A stretch of 64,000 nucleotides of DNA from Streptococcus oriscaviae (GCF_018137985.1 NZ_CP073084.1:744001-808000); one strand, 5' to 3'; positions 8,438-18,995 are shown, counted from the first letter of the stretch. Notes: generated by a model not told the origin, from the letters alone. Translations and numbers: made by a program.

Positions 8438-9119
8438 AGCTGTTCTCTCCTTTATTCAGTGATTTTTCAAAAGCTTGAATGCCCAAAGTCAAGATGCTCG
8501 TCATCATCAGGTAGTAAAAAGCTGCAAACAAGAGGGGCGTTAAGGTCAGGTAGGTGGTCGTAGAAACCGTCGTTGCCCCATTCCATAATTCCATCACCCC
8601 GATGGTAGACAGGAGGGAGCTATCCTTCAAAATGGTTACAAACTCATTTCCTAAGGCTGGAAGAATGTTTTTGATGGCTTGAGGCATAATGACATAGCGC
8701 ATGGCCTGTTTGGGGCGAATCCCTAGTGAATAGGCCGCTTCTAGCTGTCCCTTAGGAACTGCGTTGATTCCAGCCCGCACCGTTTCTGAAATATAGGCAC
8801 CCGAATTCATGGAGATAATGATAATCCCCGGAATCAGACGTGAGAGATCCACGGCTAGGACACCCAGCTGAAAAGTTGGTGCCACAATGTGCATGAGGGC
8901 AAAAGCTATCATAATTTGCACCACCATAGGAGTGCCACGGAAAATCCACACATAGATATTGGCCAGCCAAGCCAGTGGACGGAAGCGGCTTCGTTGAGCA
9001 AAGGCCAACAGCACACCAAGAATGCTGCCAAAAACGACCACCAACACTGCAACTAGAATAGTCACAAGCGCTCCGTAATTAAAATAATCCCAGTATTTTG
9101 GAAGAAAAGAAAAGTTCAT
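8430..9119 (-). CDS. Polar amino acid ABC transporter permease
   Basis: About 229 residues with five membrane segments of the HisM/GlnP type. The EAA loop coupling to the ATPase is [23 protein letters not shown], described here by its core [16 protein letters not shown] near residues 139-154. [12 protein letters not shown] marks the N-terminal conserved block. ATG at 9119 is preferred over a TTG at 9140 because GGAG precedes it by seven nt. Length indicates a stand-alone permease without a fused binding domain. First gene of a two-gene operon. Confidence 0.92.
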   Translation of the reverse strand: MNFSFLPKYWDYFNYGALVTILVAVLVVVFGSILGVLLAFAQRSRFRPLAWLANIYVWIFRGTPMVVQIMIAFALMHIVAPTFQLGVLAVDLSRLIPGIIIISMNSGAYISETVRAGINAVPKGQLEAAYSLGIRPKQAMRYVIMPQAIKNILPALGNEFVTILKDSSLLSTIGVMELWNGATTVSTTTYLTLTPLLFAAFYYLMMTSILTLGIQAFEKSLNKGENSYV

Positions 9120-9210
9120 GTAAATTCTCCGTTTTTTCAATGTAGGTTATACTATACCATTTTTTGTATAAAAATGCAACAACAAGTGATAGAATATTCA
9201 TTTTGTTCAA

Positions 9211-9246
9211 AAAAAAAAGATTGACAAGACGGTTGTCTTGTCAATC
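9211..9246 (-). terminator. Strong rho-independent terminator after the DUF1797 gene
   Basis: A perfect 12-bp stem GATTGACAAGAC / GTCTTGTCAATC (9219-9246) with a 4-nt loop, followed on the minus strand by ten T residues. Confidence 0.9.
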
Positions 9247-9276
9247 TGAGCATCTCTCTGCTCGTTCCACTGTTTC

Positions 9277-9507
9277 TTAGTACAAGAGCTCGTAGATTTC
9301 CATTGCAATCAGGTCAATGCTGTCAAATGTGTAGGTTTCACGCGCAGCAACATCCCGCAAGGTAAATACAGAACCATTCTCTTCGTCATAGCTATAAGCT
9401 ACCTCTGCAACAACAACACCTTCGCGTTCAAAGTTGCGTTTCAAGGTACCGCCATCACTAGCCATGGCCTCCAAGCGGTTAATAATTCTCACTAAATGTG
9501 ATTCCAT
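9277..9507 (-). CDS. DUF1797 family protein (YkuJ-like)
   Basis: 76 residues, ending in the family signature FDSIDLIAMEIYELLY, closely resembling the C-terminus of Bacillus YkuJ. Basic N-terminal helix (SHLVRIINRLEAMAS) followed by beta strands. Family function is unknown. The gene is monocistronic, divergent from the DUF1576 gene, with a strong terminator behind it. Confidence 0.85.
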   Translation of the reverse strand: MESHLVRIINRLEAMASDGGTLKRNFEREGVVVAEVAYSYDEENGSVFTLRDVAARETYTFDSIDLIAMEIYELLY

Positions 9508-9646
9508 ATCTATTCTCCTAATCCTTAGTATAAGCGTATTTTATCACATTTTTCATAAAAAGTCATTTTTTTACTCATAAATTCCACTGATTTACTAAAA
9601 AAACTTCACAGCGTTTTCAATATTTTTCTTCTCTCCTTCTTCGTGT

Positions 9647-9652
9647 TATAAT
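9647..9652 (+). promoter_or_regulatory. Extended -10 promoter for the DUF1576 gene
   Basis: TGTTATAAT gives TG-N-TATAAT about 30 nt upstream of the ATG at 9682. The -35 region is a pyrimidine-rich tract without a good hexamer. Confidence 0.55.
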
Positions 9653-9681
9653 AGGGATAAGATTATTTGAAAGGGGTTTCT

Positions 9682-10986
9682 ATGACGAGGATTCTCACCC
9701 ACTTCCACAAACAAGACCGACGAAAACTAATCATTCTGCTGTTGGCTGTCTATACGCTTGTTTTTGCCTTTTTAATGCCGGACAGACACTTGCTGGTCGA
9801 ACAATATCTAGCACTGTTGCTCCATCAGACCTATCTGATTCAGGATGCCTTTGTCACAGCTGGTTTTGCCGCTACCTTTTTCAATGTTGCTCTGCATTTT
9901 TTCGTTGCCTATTATCTAATGAGTCGAAATGAGCGCAGCAAAATTAGCGGTCTTCAGATTGCAGCCATTGGCATTTTTATAGGGCATTCCTTTTTCGGAA
10001 CCCACATACTCAACATTGTCCCTATTCTAGTAGGAACTGTCCTCTATGCCCATTGGACTCACCAGTCCTTCAAATTGTTTACCACGGTGAGTTTATTTGC
10101 AACTGCAACGGCTCCTCTGGTTTCTTTTGTTGCACTCGAACCGGGATTGTCAATAGGCTCTGTCCTTGCCGCTTGTCTGGTTGGTATCCTATTAGGCTTT
10201 ATAGCCCCGCCTCTGGCAGAACACTATTTGAAGTTTCACAATGGTTTATCCCTCTACAACTATGGTTTTACAACAGGCTATATGGCCATGTTTTTTGTCC
10301 TAGCCTTACCTTATCTGGGCTGGGAAACCCAACTGACCATCAATTTGCTTCAGACAAACAGCCATATTCTGCTCACTTATTTCTCCATCATCTGGGCGGG
10401 ATTTGCCCTTTTGGTGGTGAAAAACTTTCGTGAAGCCATTCAGCATTATCCCAAGCTGTTGAAAAGCTCAGGTCGCCTGCCGGATGATTTTGTAGCAAAA
10501 TACGGTATTTACAGCACGCTTCTAAATATGTGTTGCAATAGCGGGCTCTACTTGCTCATCATTCTTCTCTTGGGAGAGCCATTGAATGGGCCTGTACTTG
10601 GAGCCTTGTTATCCTTCTTTGGCTTTAGCGCCTTCGGTAAGCACACCAAAAATTGCCTGCCCGTTACCCTCGGCATTATGGCCGCTTGCCTGCTCTTGGG
10701 ACAACCACTGACAGGCATTCGCTTCCAACTGGCCTTCTTTCTAGGCAATGGCCTAGCCCCCATTTCTGGATTTTATGGCATGACCTATGGATTCATTGCA
10801 GGCTTCCTTCACTACAATCTGACCAGTCTAGCTTTTGGACTTCATCAGGGCATGAGCCTATACAACAACGGATTTACGACGGGACTGGTTGCCGGCTTCC
10901 TCTTTCCGATTATCGAAAATATTCAAGATCACAAACCTAAATGGACACAGCTGCATTGGAGAAAAAATGTTAAACGAAAAAAATAA
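9682..10986 (+). CDS. DUF1576 multi-pass membrane protein, probable transporter
   Basis: About 434 residues, roughly 11-12 hydrophobic segments. The protein contains a duplicated motif: LSLYNYGFTTGYMAMF near residue 195 and MSLYNNGFTTGLVAGF near residue 395, each preceded by a similar HYL/LHYN helix. Such inverted or repeated motifs are typical of transporters whose two halves each contribute a substrate loop; this is inference, as DUF1576 has no established function. AAAGGGG precedes the ATG at 9682; an in-frame TTG at 9667 is less likely. The next gene overlaps its 3' end by 20 bp, so the two products probably work together. Confidence 0.82.
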   Translation: MTRILTHFHKQDRRKLIILLLAVYTLVFAFLMPDRHLLVEQYLALLLHQTYLIQDAFVTAGFAATFFNVALHFFVAYYLMSRNERSKISGLQIAAIGIFIGHSFFGTHILNIVPILVGTVLYAHWTHQSFKLFTTVSLFATATAPLVSFVALEPGLSIGSVLAACLVGILLGFIAPPLAEHYLKFHNGLSLYNYGFTTGYMAMFFVLALPYLGWETQLTINLLQTNSHILLTYFSIIWAGFALLVVKNFREAIQHYPKLLKSSGRLPDDFVAKYGIYSTLLNMCCNSGLYLLIILLLGEPLNGPVLGALLSFFGFSAFGKHTKNCLPVTLGIMAACLLLGQPLTGIRFQLAFFLGNGLAPISGFYGMTYGFIAGFLHYNLTSLAFGLHQGMSLYNNGFTTGLVAGFLFPIIENIQDHKPKWTQLHWRKNVKRKK

Positions 10987-11308
10987 AGCAACTCGTATCA
11001 TGAAAGAAATTATCAGTTATTTTCTGGACAATGACCTCAATGATTTTTCGATGGATTTTCATATCAAAGATGGGGTTTTCTACCTCTCCATCGAGGCCCC
11101 TTGCCAGCAGAAACCGGCTAACTTCGACCAACTTGTTGAAGACTTGCAAACCGAGCGACAGCTAGAGGTTGATGAGTATTTCAATGCCCTGCTGGGTAGC
11201 CACAGCCATCATGACTATAGTTTTTTGGGTAAAGCCATTGATAAAGCCCTAGGAAGCTATAAAGATGGCAAACTCTTTTTAGAGATTTGGCGCTACGAGC
11301 AGCACTAA
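10967..11308 (+). CDS. Small cytoplasmic protein coupled to the DUF1576 gene
   Basis: 113 residues, soluble, acidic, no signal or membrane segment. It begins MLNEKNKATRIMKEIISYFL and contains LGSHSHHDYSFLGKAIDKA near residues 83-101, with a small His cluster. The ATG is preceded by GGAG at five nt and lies inside the 3' end of the DUF1576 gene, so translation is coupled. I do not recognise a characterised family. It may be a cytosolic partner or regulator of the membrane protein; that is inferred only from overlap. Confidence 0.75.
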   Translation: MLNEKNKATRIMKEIISYFLDNDLNDFSMDFHIKDGVFYLSIEAPCQQKPANFDQLVEDLQTERQLEVDEYFNALLGSHSHHDYSFLGKAIDKALGSYKDGKLFLEIWRYEQH

Positions 11309-11336
11309 GCACTACTCTCTAAGCATGTTGTTGCAG

Positions 11337-11371
11337 TCCCTTTGCAGGATTCACCTGCAAGGGGAATTTTT
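11337..11371 (+). terminator. Terminator after the DUF1576 pair
   Basis: TCCCTTTGCAGG and CCTGCAAGGGGA pair around ATTCA, followed by ATTTTT. It separates this pair from the clpE promoter. Confidence 0.8.
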
Positions 11372-11382
11372 GTAGCAGATTC

Positions 11383-11436
11383 TTGCAATTTACCCAAATC
11401 TTGTTATAATTAAGATATATCTGACCTTTATTGACT
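11383..11436 (+). promoter_or_regulatory. clpE promoter with CtsR operator
   Basis: -35 TTGCAA (11383-11388), 16-nt spacer, -10 TATAAT (11405-11410). Overlapping the expected start of transcription, 11420-11436 read on the minus strand gives AGTCAAT-AAA-GGTCAGA. This is a close match to the CtsR heptad repeat (RGTCAAA-N3-RGTCAAA), the class III heat-shock operator that controls clp genes in Firmicutes. Regulation by CtsR is therefore likely. Confidence 0.75.
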
Positions 11437-11469
11437 ATTGGTCTTTATTCCAAAGAAAGAGGTAAACCG

Positions 11470-13710
11470 ATGCTTTGTCACAATTGTAAAATCAACGATG
11501 CAACTATTCACCTTTACACCAATCTCAACGGAAAACAGCAACAAGTCGACCTCTGTCATAACTGCTATCAAATCATGAAGACCGACCCTAACAATGCCAT
11601 TTTAAAAGGCTTGGGCGATTTGTCCAATCCAAACAATATGGATCCTTTTAGTGAGTTTTTCAATAATTTGGGAGGCTATCCTGGAAAAACACCTGCTGGC
11701 AAGCCCCGCAACCCGACTCCACCCACCCAGTCAGGAGGAGGAAACGGCCGCAATAATGGAGGAAATCAACAACCGCCGCAGCGTCCAAATGGTCTTTTGG
11801 AAGAGTTTGGCATAAACGTTACCGAAATTGCCCGCCGAGGCGAAATAGACCCTGTTATCGGTCGCGATCAGGAAATCACCCGTGTCATTGAAATTCTCAA
11901 CCGCAGAACCAAGAACAATCCTGTTCTTATCGGCGAACCCGGAGTTGGTAAAACAGCTGTTGTCGAAGGACTAGCCCAGAAGATTGTCGATGGAGCTGTT
12001 CCGCAAAAACTACAAGGGAAGGAAGTTATCCGACTGGATGTAGTCAGCTTGGTACAAGGAACTGGAATCCGCGGTCAATTTGAAGAACGAATGCAAAAGC
12101 TGATGGAAGAGATTCGCAACCGCAAGGAAGTCATTCTCTTTATTGACGAGATTCATGAGATTGTCGGAGCAGGTTCTGCAGGTGATGGCAATATGGATGC
12201 GGGAAATATCCTCAAACCAGCCCTAGCACGTGGAGAAATGCAGCTAGTCGGTGCTACCACTCTCAATGAGTATCGCATCATTGAAAAAGATGCCGCTCTG
12301 GAACGTCGGATGCAGCCTGTCAAGGTAGATGAACCAAGTGTAGAAGAAACCATCACCATCCTCAAGGGTATCCAAAGCAAGTACCAAGACTATCACCATG
12401 TCAAGTACACCGATGCTGCTATTGAAGCTGCTGCCGTTCTTTCCAACCGCTACATTCAGGATCGTTTCTTGCCAGATAAGGCCATTGACCTATTGGATGA
12501 AGCAGGCTCTAAGATGAATCTGACCCTCAACTTTGTCGATCCAAAAGAACTGGACCAACGCCTGATTGATGCTGAGAATCGCAAGGCTCAGGCAACCCGA
12601 GATGAAGATTATGAAAAAGCTGCTTATTTCCGTGACCAAATTGCCAAATACAAGGAAATGCAAAAAGCAACCTTGAGCGAAGAAGATACCCCGCTCATCA
12701 CCGAGAAGGAAATTGAAGCCATTGTAGAGCAAAAGACCAATATCCCTGTCGGTGACCTTAAAGAAAAAGAACAGTCACAGCTAATCAATCTAGCTAGCGA
12801 CCTCAAGGCTCATGTCATCGGTCAAGATCAGGCAGTCGATAAGATTGCTAAGGCCATCCGCCGTAACCGTGTCGGTCTTGGTGCCCCTAATCGCCCTATC
12901 GGCAGCTTCCTCTTTGTGGGGCCAACGGGTGTCGGAAAGACCGAGCTTTCCAAACAACTGGCCATTGAACTCTTTGGTTCAGCAGATAGTATGATTCGCT
13001 TCGATATGTCTGAGTATATGGAAAAACACGCAGTGGCTAAACTGGTTGGAGCCCCTCCAGGCTACGTTGGCTACGAAGAAGCTGGTCAGCTGACAGAAAA
13101 AGTCCGTCGCAACCCTTACTCTCTCATCCTTCTTGATGAGGTTGAAAAGGCACATCCGGACGTCATGCATATGTTCTTACAAGTTCTGGATGACGGCCGA
13201 CTAACAGATGGTCAAGGCCGTACCGTCAGCTTCAAAGACACCATTATTATCATGACTTCCAATGCTGGAACAGGTAAGGTGGAGGCTAGTGTTGGTTTTG
13301 GAGCGGCTATGGAAGGCCGGAGCCAATCTGTTCTTGGCCAACTCAGCAATTTCTTTAGTCCTGAATTCATGAACCGCTTTGATGGTATTATCGAATTTCA
13401 ACCGCTCAGCAAGGAAAATCTCCTGCAAATCGTTGATCTCATGCTGCAAGATGTCAATAAACGTCTAGCAAGCAACGGTATCAGCCTGCATGTGACCGAC
13501 AAGGTTAAGGAAAAACTGGTCGACTTGGGCTACGATCCAAAGATGGGAGCTCGTCCTCTTCGTCGAACCATTCAGGATCAAATCGAAGATGCCGTCACAG
13601 ACTTCTATCTGGAGCATCCAAACGAAAAAGACCTTCGGGCTGTGATGAATGCCAAAGGGGAAATCCTTGTCAAAGCCAGCCAGAAAAAACCGGTCGAAAC
13701 CAGTGCATAA
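11470..13710 (+). CDS. clpE: ATP-dependent Clp protease ATPase subunit ClpE
   Basis: 746 residues. The N-terminal zinc finger [10 protein letters not shown]...CHNCYQ (two CxxC pairs, residues 3-6 and about 30-33) is the ClpE hallmark. It is followed by a Gly/Asn/Pro-rich linker, AAA+ domain 1 (GEPGVGKT near 155), a short UVR-like coiled-coil middle domain ([19 protein letters not shown]), and AAA+ domain 2 (GPTGVGKTE near 488) with a ClpP-docking loop region and a C-terminal ClpB D2-small domain. It unfolds substrates for ClpP and acts with CtsR in stress. The start at 11470 fits AGAGG spacing and the zinc finger at the N-terminus. Confidence 0.95.
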   Translation: MLCHNCKINDATIHLYTNLNGKQQQVDLCHNCYQIMKTDPNNAILKGLGDLSNPNNMDPFSEFFNNLGGYPGKTPAGKPRNPTPPTQSGGGNGRNNGGNQQPPQRPNGLLEEFGINVTEIARRGEIDPVIGRDQEITRVIEILNRRTKNNPVLIGEPGVGKTAVVEGLAQKIVDGAVPQKLQGKEVIRLDVVSLVQGTGIRGQFEERMQKLMEEIRNRKEVILFIDEIHEIVGAGSAGDGNMDAGNILKPALARGEMQLVGATTLNEYRIIEKDAALERRMQPVKVDEPSVEETITILKGIQSKYQDYHHVKYTDAAIEAAAVLSNRYIQDRFLPDKAIDLLDEAGSKMNLTLNFVDPKELDQRLIDAENRKAQATRDEDYEKAAYFRDQIAKYKEMQKATLSEEDTPLITEKEIEAIVEQKTNIPVGDLKEKEQSQLINLASDLKAHVIGQDQAVDKIAKAIRRNRVGLGAPNRPIGSFLFVGPTGVGKTELSKQLAIELFGSADSMIRFDMSEYMEKHAVAKLVGAPPGYVGYEEAGQLTEKVRRNPYSLILLDEVEKAHPDVMHMFLQVLDDGRLTDGQGRTVSFKDTIIIMTSNAGTGKVEASVGFGAAMEGRSQSVLGQLSNFFSPEFMNRFDGIIEFQPLSKENLLQIVDLMLQDVNKRLASNGISLHVTDKVKEKLVDLGYDPKMGARPLRRTIQDQIEDAVTDFYLEHPNEKDLRAVMNAKGEILVKASQKKPVETSA

Positions 13711-13765
13711 GATCATCATAACATATTCCTAGATTGCCTACCTATGGACAGAAAGGAGGCTTATC

Positions 13766-14032
13766 ATGACTGTATCACAATTTATCTTTGACCTCTATCA
13801 AGCATTCTTTTGGCCTCTGGCCTTCATCCTAGGACCACTTGGACCTTTTGGAGCCATGGTTCTTCTTGGAGCTTGCTATGCTCTGTGCTTCTATTGCTTC
13901 AGAAAACCCTTTGGCAAAGCTAGTCTAGGCAAACGCATTCTTTTGCTTCTAGCCTATGCGATTTTGACTCTCTCTGTACTTTGGCTCTGCGGGCTCATCG
14001 GAAGCCTTATCTGGATTAGTCAAATAGGCTAA
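13766..14032 (+). CDS. Small hypothetical membrane protein
   Basis: 88 residues with two or three hydrophobic segments (FFWPLAFILGPLGPFGAMVL, then ILLLLAYAILTLSVLWLCGL) separated by a basic loop RKPFGKASLGKR. AAAGGAGG lies seven nt before the ATG, so it is probably a real gene. Family not recognised. It lies 55 bp after clpE with no terminator between, so it may be read through from the clpE promoter. Confidence 0.65.
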   Translation: MTVSQFIFDLYQAFFWPLAFILGPLGPFGAMVLLGACYALCFYCFRKPFGKASLGKRILLLLAYAILTLSVLWLCGLIGSLIWISQIG

Positions 14033-14085
14033 TGACTGGTGTCCTCATTCCCTATCCTTAGTAGGGGTGGACAACTGACAGAAAA

Positions 14086-14122
14086 AGAACCCTGTATCCG
14101 AGTGATTCAGGGTTCTATTTTT
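14086..14122. terminator. Bidirectional terminator between convergent genes
   Basis: AGAACCCTG and CAGGGTTCT form a 9-bp stem with a 13-nt loop. T-rich tracts occur on both strands (ATTTTTG forward, TTTTTC reverse), serving the small membrane gene and the MBL-fold gene. Confidence 0.8.
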
Positions 14123-14129
14123 GTGAAGA

Positions 14130-15125
14130 TTATTCTCTTGAGATGTGAGATTGGAGTTTACAGAAGTAGAGTACGCCATCTTCCAGTGTCATTTCCAGAT
14201 GCCCAGACGCAACCAAGTAATCCAGATGAGCCATTGTTTCGCCACTAGCAAACCACTTCTGTGGTTTTGGAAGCTCATCCCAGTTGGCAGCCTTAATGCG
14301 CCACTTGATACGCGCCGATACATCACGGACGGTTACTCGCTCCTCATCGGCAATAGAATCGAGAATTTCTTGCATCCGCTCAAAATGATGGTCTACCAGT
14401 TCGTCAATCCGCTTCACATGATCTGTAATCAGCTGGCGGTGTCCTGGAAAGAGAAAACGCAATTTCATCTGGCGCAAAGTTGATAGGGTTCTCATGTAGG
14501 TCTTGAGAATATTTGGATAATCCCAGCCCCAGAAAGTTATGTTGGGCGTAATAGGATCCAAAACCGTATCCGCACTAAACATAATTTCTTTTTCCCTGTC
14601 ATAAAGTCCGATATGACCTGGTGTATGCCCAATCAAATCCACCACTTCAAAATCAAAGTCCCCAACCTGAACATGACTTCCAATTTCAAGAACTTGATAA
14701 GGAACTGGGCGATCGAGTTTGAAACGAAAACCTGGATTGTCTTCAATTGCCATCTCTTCTTCTGAAATTCCGTAGAGCGGTCTAAAACTGCCTAGCAACT
14801 CCCAGTATTCACCGCTGGCCATGGCATTGAACAAATCACCATCTACCTTCCCAGCAAAGATACGGGCCCCCGCATCATAAAAGAGTGTGGCAAGACCTGA
14901 ATGGTCTGCATGAAGATGGGTAATAATCAGATCAACGTCTTTCATTTGAATGCCCAGCTCATCCAAACCTGCCTGCATATCTGCTAAGGATTCTGGCTGA
15001 TTATAGCCAGTATCAATTACTAGGGTTCGGCCTTCTCCTTTGATAACGTAAGAATGAATCTCTCGCAGAGGACTCTTGGGCAAGACAATGGGAAAGGTGT
15101 AGATGTTAGGATAGATTTCTCTCAT
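14130..15125 (-). CDS. MBL-fold metallohydrolase
   Basis: 331 residues. The metal-binding motif THLHADHSG is near residues 70-78, with further ligands in DLIGHTPGHIGLY and SADTVLDP and a late His in FLFPGHRQLI; together they give the HxHxDH...H...D...H pattern of a dinuclear zinc hydrolase. The C-terminal part (residues about 240-325) is a helical, winged-helix-like extension (VTVRDVSARIKWR, PQKWFASGETMAHLDYL) seen in LACTB2-like and related hydrolases. Substrate not known. AGGAG lies nine nt before the ATG. Divergent from the Nudix gene. Confidence 0.85.
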   Translation of the reverse strand: MREIYPNIYTFPIVLPKSPLREIHSYVIKGEGRTLVIDTGYNQPESLADMQAGLDELGIQMKDVDLIITHLHADHSGLATLFYDAGARIFAGKVDGDLFNAMASGEYWELLGSFRPLYGISEEEMAIEDNPGFRFKLDRPVPYQVLEIGSHVQVGDFDFEVVDLIGHTPGHIGLYDREKEIMFSADTVLDPITPNITFWGWDYPNILKTYMRTLSTLRQMKLRFLFPGHRQLITDHVKRIDELVDHHFERMQEILDSIADEERVTVRDVSARIKWRIKAANWDELPKPQKWFASGETMAHLDYLVASGHLEMTLEDGVLYFCKLQSHISRE

Positions 15126-15298
15126 GCCTGAATTCTCCTTTGAAAAGGCTTCTTTTCTTCATTATAGCACAGGTTGATAAGCGAAAAATCTTACAATCCG
15201 TAATGCTTCCCATAAGAAAAAATTATGGAAAAGTGGTATAATGGCAGAGCAAAGTAAACATACAAACACAAGGAAATACTGCTAAGAGGAGGGTTCGG

Positions 15299-15757
15299 AT
15301 GACACAAGCTACATTTGGTGAAAAACAAGATGGAGTGACCTACAAGCACCGCTACGGAGTTTATGCCGTTATTCCTGATGCTGCCCATGAACATATCATT
15401 CTAGTTCAAGCACCCAATGGGGCCTGGTTCCTTCCGGGAGGAGAAATCGAAGCAGGCGAAGATCATCTAGCTGCCCTAGAAAGAGAATTGCTTGAAGAAC
15501 TCGGATTTACGGCTGAAATCGGCTGCTACTTTGGACAGGCAGATGAATACTTTTACTCCCGTCATCGAGATACCCACTACTACAATCCTGCCTATATCTA
15601 TCAGGTAATCAGCTACCAAGAAGTGGGCAAGCCTCTTGAAGACTTTAACAATCTGGCCTGGTTCTCAATCGACGAAGCGATTGAAAAACTCAAGCGGGGC
15701 AGCCACAAATGGGGCATCGAACAATGGAAATTGCAAGAAATTTCCCACAATAGCTAG
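15299..15757 (+). CDS. Nudix hydrolase
   Basis: 152 residues. The complete Nudix box runs from GGEIEAGEDHL to RELLEELGF (residues about 44-65), fitting G-x5-E-x7-REUxEExGU, so the enzyme should hydrolyse a nucleoside-diphosphate-linked substrate with Mg. GAGGAGGG precedes the ATG. An extended -10 TGGTATAAT at about 15233-15241 is the likely promoter. Substrate unknown. Confidence 0.88.
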   Translation: MTQATFGEKQDGVTYKHRYGVYAVIPDAAHEHIILVQAPNGAWFLPGGEIEAGEDHLAALERELLEELGFTAEIGCYFGQADEYFYSRHRDTHYYNPAYIYQVISYQEVGKPLEDFNNLAWFSIDEAIEKLKRGSHKWGIEQWKLQEISHNS

Positions 15758-15807
15758 TCAAATCAACTCAAGCGTGCTATAATATTCACAAACGAAGGAG
15801 GTAGCAC

Positions 15808-16119
15808 ATGAAAATTATCAACACGACAAATAGCCATTCCCAACTCGTTCAAAATCAACTCGCTAATACAGATGCTTTTCTGGTAGAAACCTATTCTGCA
15901 GGAAATACAGATGTCATTTTCACTCAAGCACCTCGTCATTATGAACTCTTGATTTCTAATAATTATCGCGCCATTCAAGATAGTGAATTAAAGAAGATTC
16001 GTGACTTCTTCCTCCACCGCAAGATTGATGCCAAAACCATCAATCCAGCCGCCATCCAAACCATTCACACAGACCGGTTGGTGGAGATGTCTATTCCAAT
16101 CATCACTCCCTCATCCTAA
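15808..16119 (+). CDS. DUF1827 family protein
   Basis: 103 residues, beginning MKIINTTNSHSQLVQNQL, with AGNTDVIFTQAPRHYELLIS in the middle, matching a small soluble family confined mainly to streptococci and lactococci. Function unknown. TGCTATAAT upstream (about 15775) suggests its own extended -10 promoter, and GAAGGAGG precedes the ATG. In other streptococci the family is often found near clpE, as here. Confidence 0.8.
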   Translation: MKIINTTNSHSQLVQNQLANTDAFLVETYSAGNTDVIFTQAPRHYELLISNNYRAIQDSELKKIRDFFLHRKIDAKTINPAAIQTIHTDRLVEMSIPIITPSS

Positions 16120-16124
16120 CAAAG

Positions 16125-16148
16125 CTGGAACCTGTTCCAGTTTTTTTT
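16125..16148 (+). terminator. Terminator after the DUF1827 gene
   Basis: CTGGAA-CCTG-TTCCAG hairpin followed by eight T residues. Confidence 0.9.
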
Positions 16149-16152
16149 ATTG

Positions 16153-16182
16153 AAAAAAACCGGAGTTGCTTCCAACTCCGGT
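16153..16182 (-). terminator. Terminator after ileS
   Basis: ACCGGAGTTG and CAACTCCGGT form a 10-bp stem with a 4-nt loop, followed on the minus strand by TTTTTTC. Confidence 0.9.
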
Positions 16183-16192
16183 GCTAACTTAA

Positions 16193-18985
16193 TTATTTAG
16201 CTTCAAAACCTGCTGCTACTGCCTCAGGGAAGTTTTCTTCTACCACATCTGCACAGTGGTTACAGATACGCACACCATAGCTACGCTCTGTAACACTGGT
16301 ATCAATGCGACGGCAACGTTCACAAACCTCACCTGCTGCACGTTCTACGACAAAAGCAAGATCTTCCAACACCAAGGCTTCTGCAGGAGCAGCCTCTGTC
16401 AGGAGGGTCAATTCTGATACAATCAGCAACTGAGCCAAGTCTGTATGAAGGCTTTCCAAGAAGGCCTTAGTTGTGTCTGAAACATATACACTCAAGTGAG
16501 CTTCTAAGGACTTACCGATAATCTTAGCATCGCGGGCTTCTTCCAAGGCTTTTTGAGCTTTTGTTCTAAAGGTCATGAAGTTTTCCCACTCAGCCAACAA
16601 ACCTTCTTCATTCACGAAAGTTTCTACCTCTGGGAACTCTGCCAACTGGACAAATTCTTCCGCCTCATGCTCCAAGTATGACCAAATTTCCTCAGCTGTA
16701 TGTGGCATAATCGGAGTCAGTAACTTAGTAATCTTCACTAAAATATCATAGAAAACTGTCTGCATCTGACGGCGAGCCACTGATTTTGCACCTTCGATAT
16801 AAACAACATCCTTAGCAAAATCCAGATAAAAGGCAGACAAGTCAAGGGTTACAAAGTTAACCACAGCCTTATAAATAGCCATAAAATCATAGGCATCGTA
16901 GGACTTACGGATGTGGTCTACCAGCTTGTTAAATTTAACCAAGGTGTACTGGTCAACTGTGCGCAACTGATCGTAGGCTACTGCATCCACTGACGGATTG
17001 AAATCCGATGTATTGGCCAACAAGAAGCGCAGGGTATTGCGGATTTTACGGTAAGTTTCAGAAACTTGCCCTAAGATTTCCATTGATACGCGTACATCAT
17101 TGGAGGTGTCAACAGATGTAACCCACAAACGTAGGATTTCCGCACCGAACTGCTTCTCCACATCACTCGGTAAGATGGTATTTCCCAGTGATTTAGACAT
17201 TTTGAGCCCTTTTCCATCAAGGACAAACCCTTGGGAAAGAACAGACTTGTAAGGAGCATGCCCATTGACTGCAACAGAGGTAATCAGAGAAGAGTTAAAC
17301 CAACCACGATACTGATCTGACCCTTCCAAATAGAGGTCCGCAGGATAGGCAAGATTGTCACGAGCATTCATGACACCGTTCCAAGAAGAACCTGAGTCAA
17401 ACCAAACATCCATGATGTCGCTTTCTTTGGTAAACAAACCATTCGGTGAACCTTCGTGTTCAAAACCTTCCGGTAGCAAATCTTTTGCTTCACGCTGCCA
17501 CCAAACAATTGACCCATGTTCCTCGAATAGCTTGGCCACATGGTCTGTCACTTCCTTGCTCATGATGGCCTCGCCATTTTCTGCATAGAAGATAGGCAGA
17601 GGCACGCCCCAAGCACGTTGCCGAGAAATAACCCAGTCACCACGGTCACGAATCATATTGTACAGACGAGTCTTACCCCAAGCTGGATAGAAGGTTGTCC
17701 GCTCGATTTCATCCAGAATCTCCTGACGGAATTTGGACACAGAAGCGAACCATTGAGGTACTGCACGCCAGATGATTGGCTTTTTAGTCCGCCAATCAAA
17801 AGGATAGGAGTGGTTGATGACTTCGCTAGCTAAGAGCAAATCACCCAACTCTTCCTTGACGGTTGGAAGGAGTTTATCATAGAATTGGCCTTCAAAAGCA
17901 GGACCTGCATTTTCCATCATGATTCCGCGACTGTCAACTGTAACAGCAACTTCAAGGCCGTATTTGATTCCCACATTATAGTCGTCCTCACCAAAACCTG
18001 GAGCGGTATGGACGATCCCCGTACCGGAGTCTGTTGTAACGTGTTCTCCCAAGATGACCAGCTCATCAACCACCTTGTCCCACGGATGCTCTGTGACGAT
18101 GTACTCAAGTTCTGACCCTTTATAACGAGCCACTACTTCAAAGGTTTCCCAGCCAAATTTGCTAGCTAAACTATCAATCAAAGCCTCTGCCAAGAGGAAT
18201 TTACGCTCTTCTCCAGCAGGCTTAACCAACAGATAGACAATATCCGCACCAACTGTCAAACCGCGTGAGGCTGTAATGGTAAATGGAGTCGTTGTCCAGA
18301 CAACGATATAGCTGTCTGTATCCAATACTCCCTTACCATCCTTAACCTTATTGGCATAGTATAGGGAAGTGGAGTCAATATCATGGTATTCAATTTCAGC
18401 TTCTGCAAGGGCAGACTCAGAAGACCAAGACCAATACACCGGCTTTGCTCCACGGTAGATATAGCCTTTATCAGCCATGGCACCAAACACACGAATTTGA
18501 GCAGCTTCATAGTCCTTGGTCAACGTGATATAAGGATTTTCCCAATCACCTAATACACCTAACCGCTTGAAGTCAGCCCGTTGCTTGTCAACCTGACTGA
18601 GAGCATATTCCTTACACATCTCAAGGTAGGCTACCAAGTCCATCTCCTTGCGCTTAACCCCTTGTTTGGCTAGAACCTGCTCAATAGGCAAACCATGGGT
18701 ATCCCATCCTGGAACATATGGAGCTCTAAAGCCTGACATGGACTTGGCGCGAACGATGATGTCCTTTGAAATTTTGTTCAAGGCATGTCCGACGTGGATA
18801 TTTCCATTTGCATAGGGAGGGCCGTCATGCAGATGAAAGGCTGGCTTTCCTGCATTTAGTTCCTGACGTTTTTCATAAATCTTTGCTTGATCCCAAACCT
18901 TTTGCCACTCTGGTTCACGAGTTGGAAGCCCTGCACGCATAGGAAAGGCAGTTTGCCCCAAGTTCAATGTTTCTTTTAATTTCAT
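16193..18985 (-). CDS. ileS: Isoleucyl-tRNA synthetase
   Basis: 930 residues, class I synthetase charging tRNA-Ile. HIGH-type motif [16 protein letters not shown] is near residues 55-70, the CP1 editing domain has the WTTTPFTI segment near 230, and KMSKSLGN is near 594. The C-terminus carries the bacterial zinc knuckle [11 protein letters not shown]...CNHCADV, so it is the IleS1-type zinc enzyme. It is second gene behind a T-box leader, 10 bp after an acetyltransferase gene. The strong terminator at 16153-16182 ends the operon. Confidence 0.97.
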   Translation of the reverse strand: MKLKETLNLGQTAFPMRAGLPTREPEWQKVWDQAKIYEKRQELNAGKPAFHLHDGPPYANGNIHVGHALNKISKDIIVRAKSMSGFRAPYVPGWDTHGLPIEQVLAKQGVKRKEMDLVAYLEMCKEYALSQVDKQRADFKRLGVLGDWENPYITLTKDYEAAQIRVFGAMADKGYIYRGAKPVYWSWSSESALAEAEIEYHDIDSTSLYYANKVKDGKGVLDTDSYIVVWTTTPFTITASRGLTVGADIVYLLVKPAGEERKFLLAEALIDSLASKFGWETFEVVARYKGSELEYIVTEHPWDKVVDELVILGEHVTTDSGTGIVHTAPGFGEDDYNVGIKYGLEVAVTVDSRGIMMENAGPAFEGQFYDKLLPTVKEELGDLLLASEVINHSYPFDWRTKKPIIWRAVPQWFASVSKFRQEILDEIERTTFYPAWGKTRLYNMIRDRGDWVISRQRAWGVPLPIFYAENGEAIMSKEVTDHVAKLFEEHGSIVWWQREAKDLLPEGFEHEGSPNGLFTKESDIMDVWFDSGSSWNGVMNARDNLAYPADLYLEGSDQYRGWFNSSLITSVAVNGHAPYKSVLSQGFVLDGKGLKMSKSLGNTILPSDVEKQFGAEILRLWVTSVDTSNDVRVSMEILGQVSETYRKIRNTLRFLLANTSDFNPSVDAVAYDQLRTVDQYTLVKFNKLVDHIRKSYDAYDFMAIYKAVVNFVTLDLSAFYLDFAKDVVYIEGAKSVARRQMQTVFYDILVKITKLLTPIMPHTAEEIWSYLEHEAEEFVQLAEFPEVETFVNEEGLLAEWENFMTFRTKAQKALEEARDAKIIGKSLEAHLSVYVSDTTKAFLESLHTDLAQLLIVSELTLLTEAAPAEALVLEDLAFVVERAAGEVCERCRRIDTSVTERSYGVRICNHCADVVEENFPEAVAAGFEAK

Positions 18986-18995
18986 ACTATCTCCT

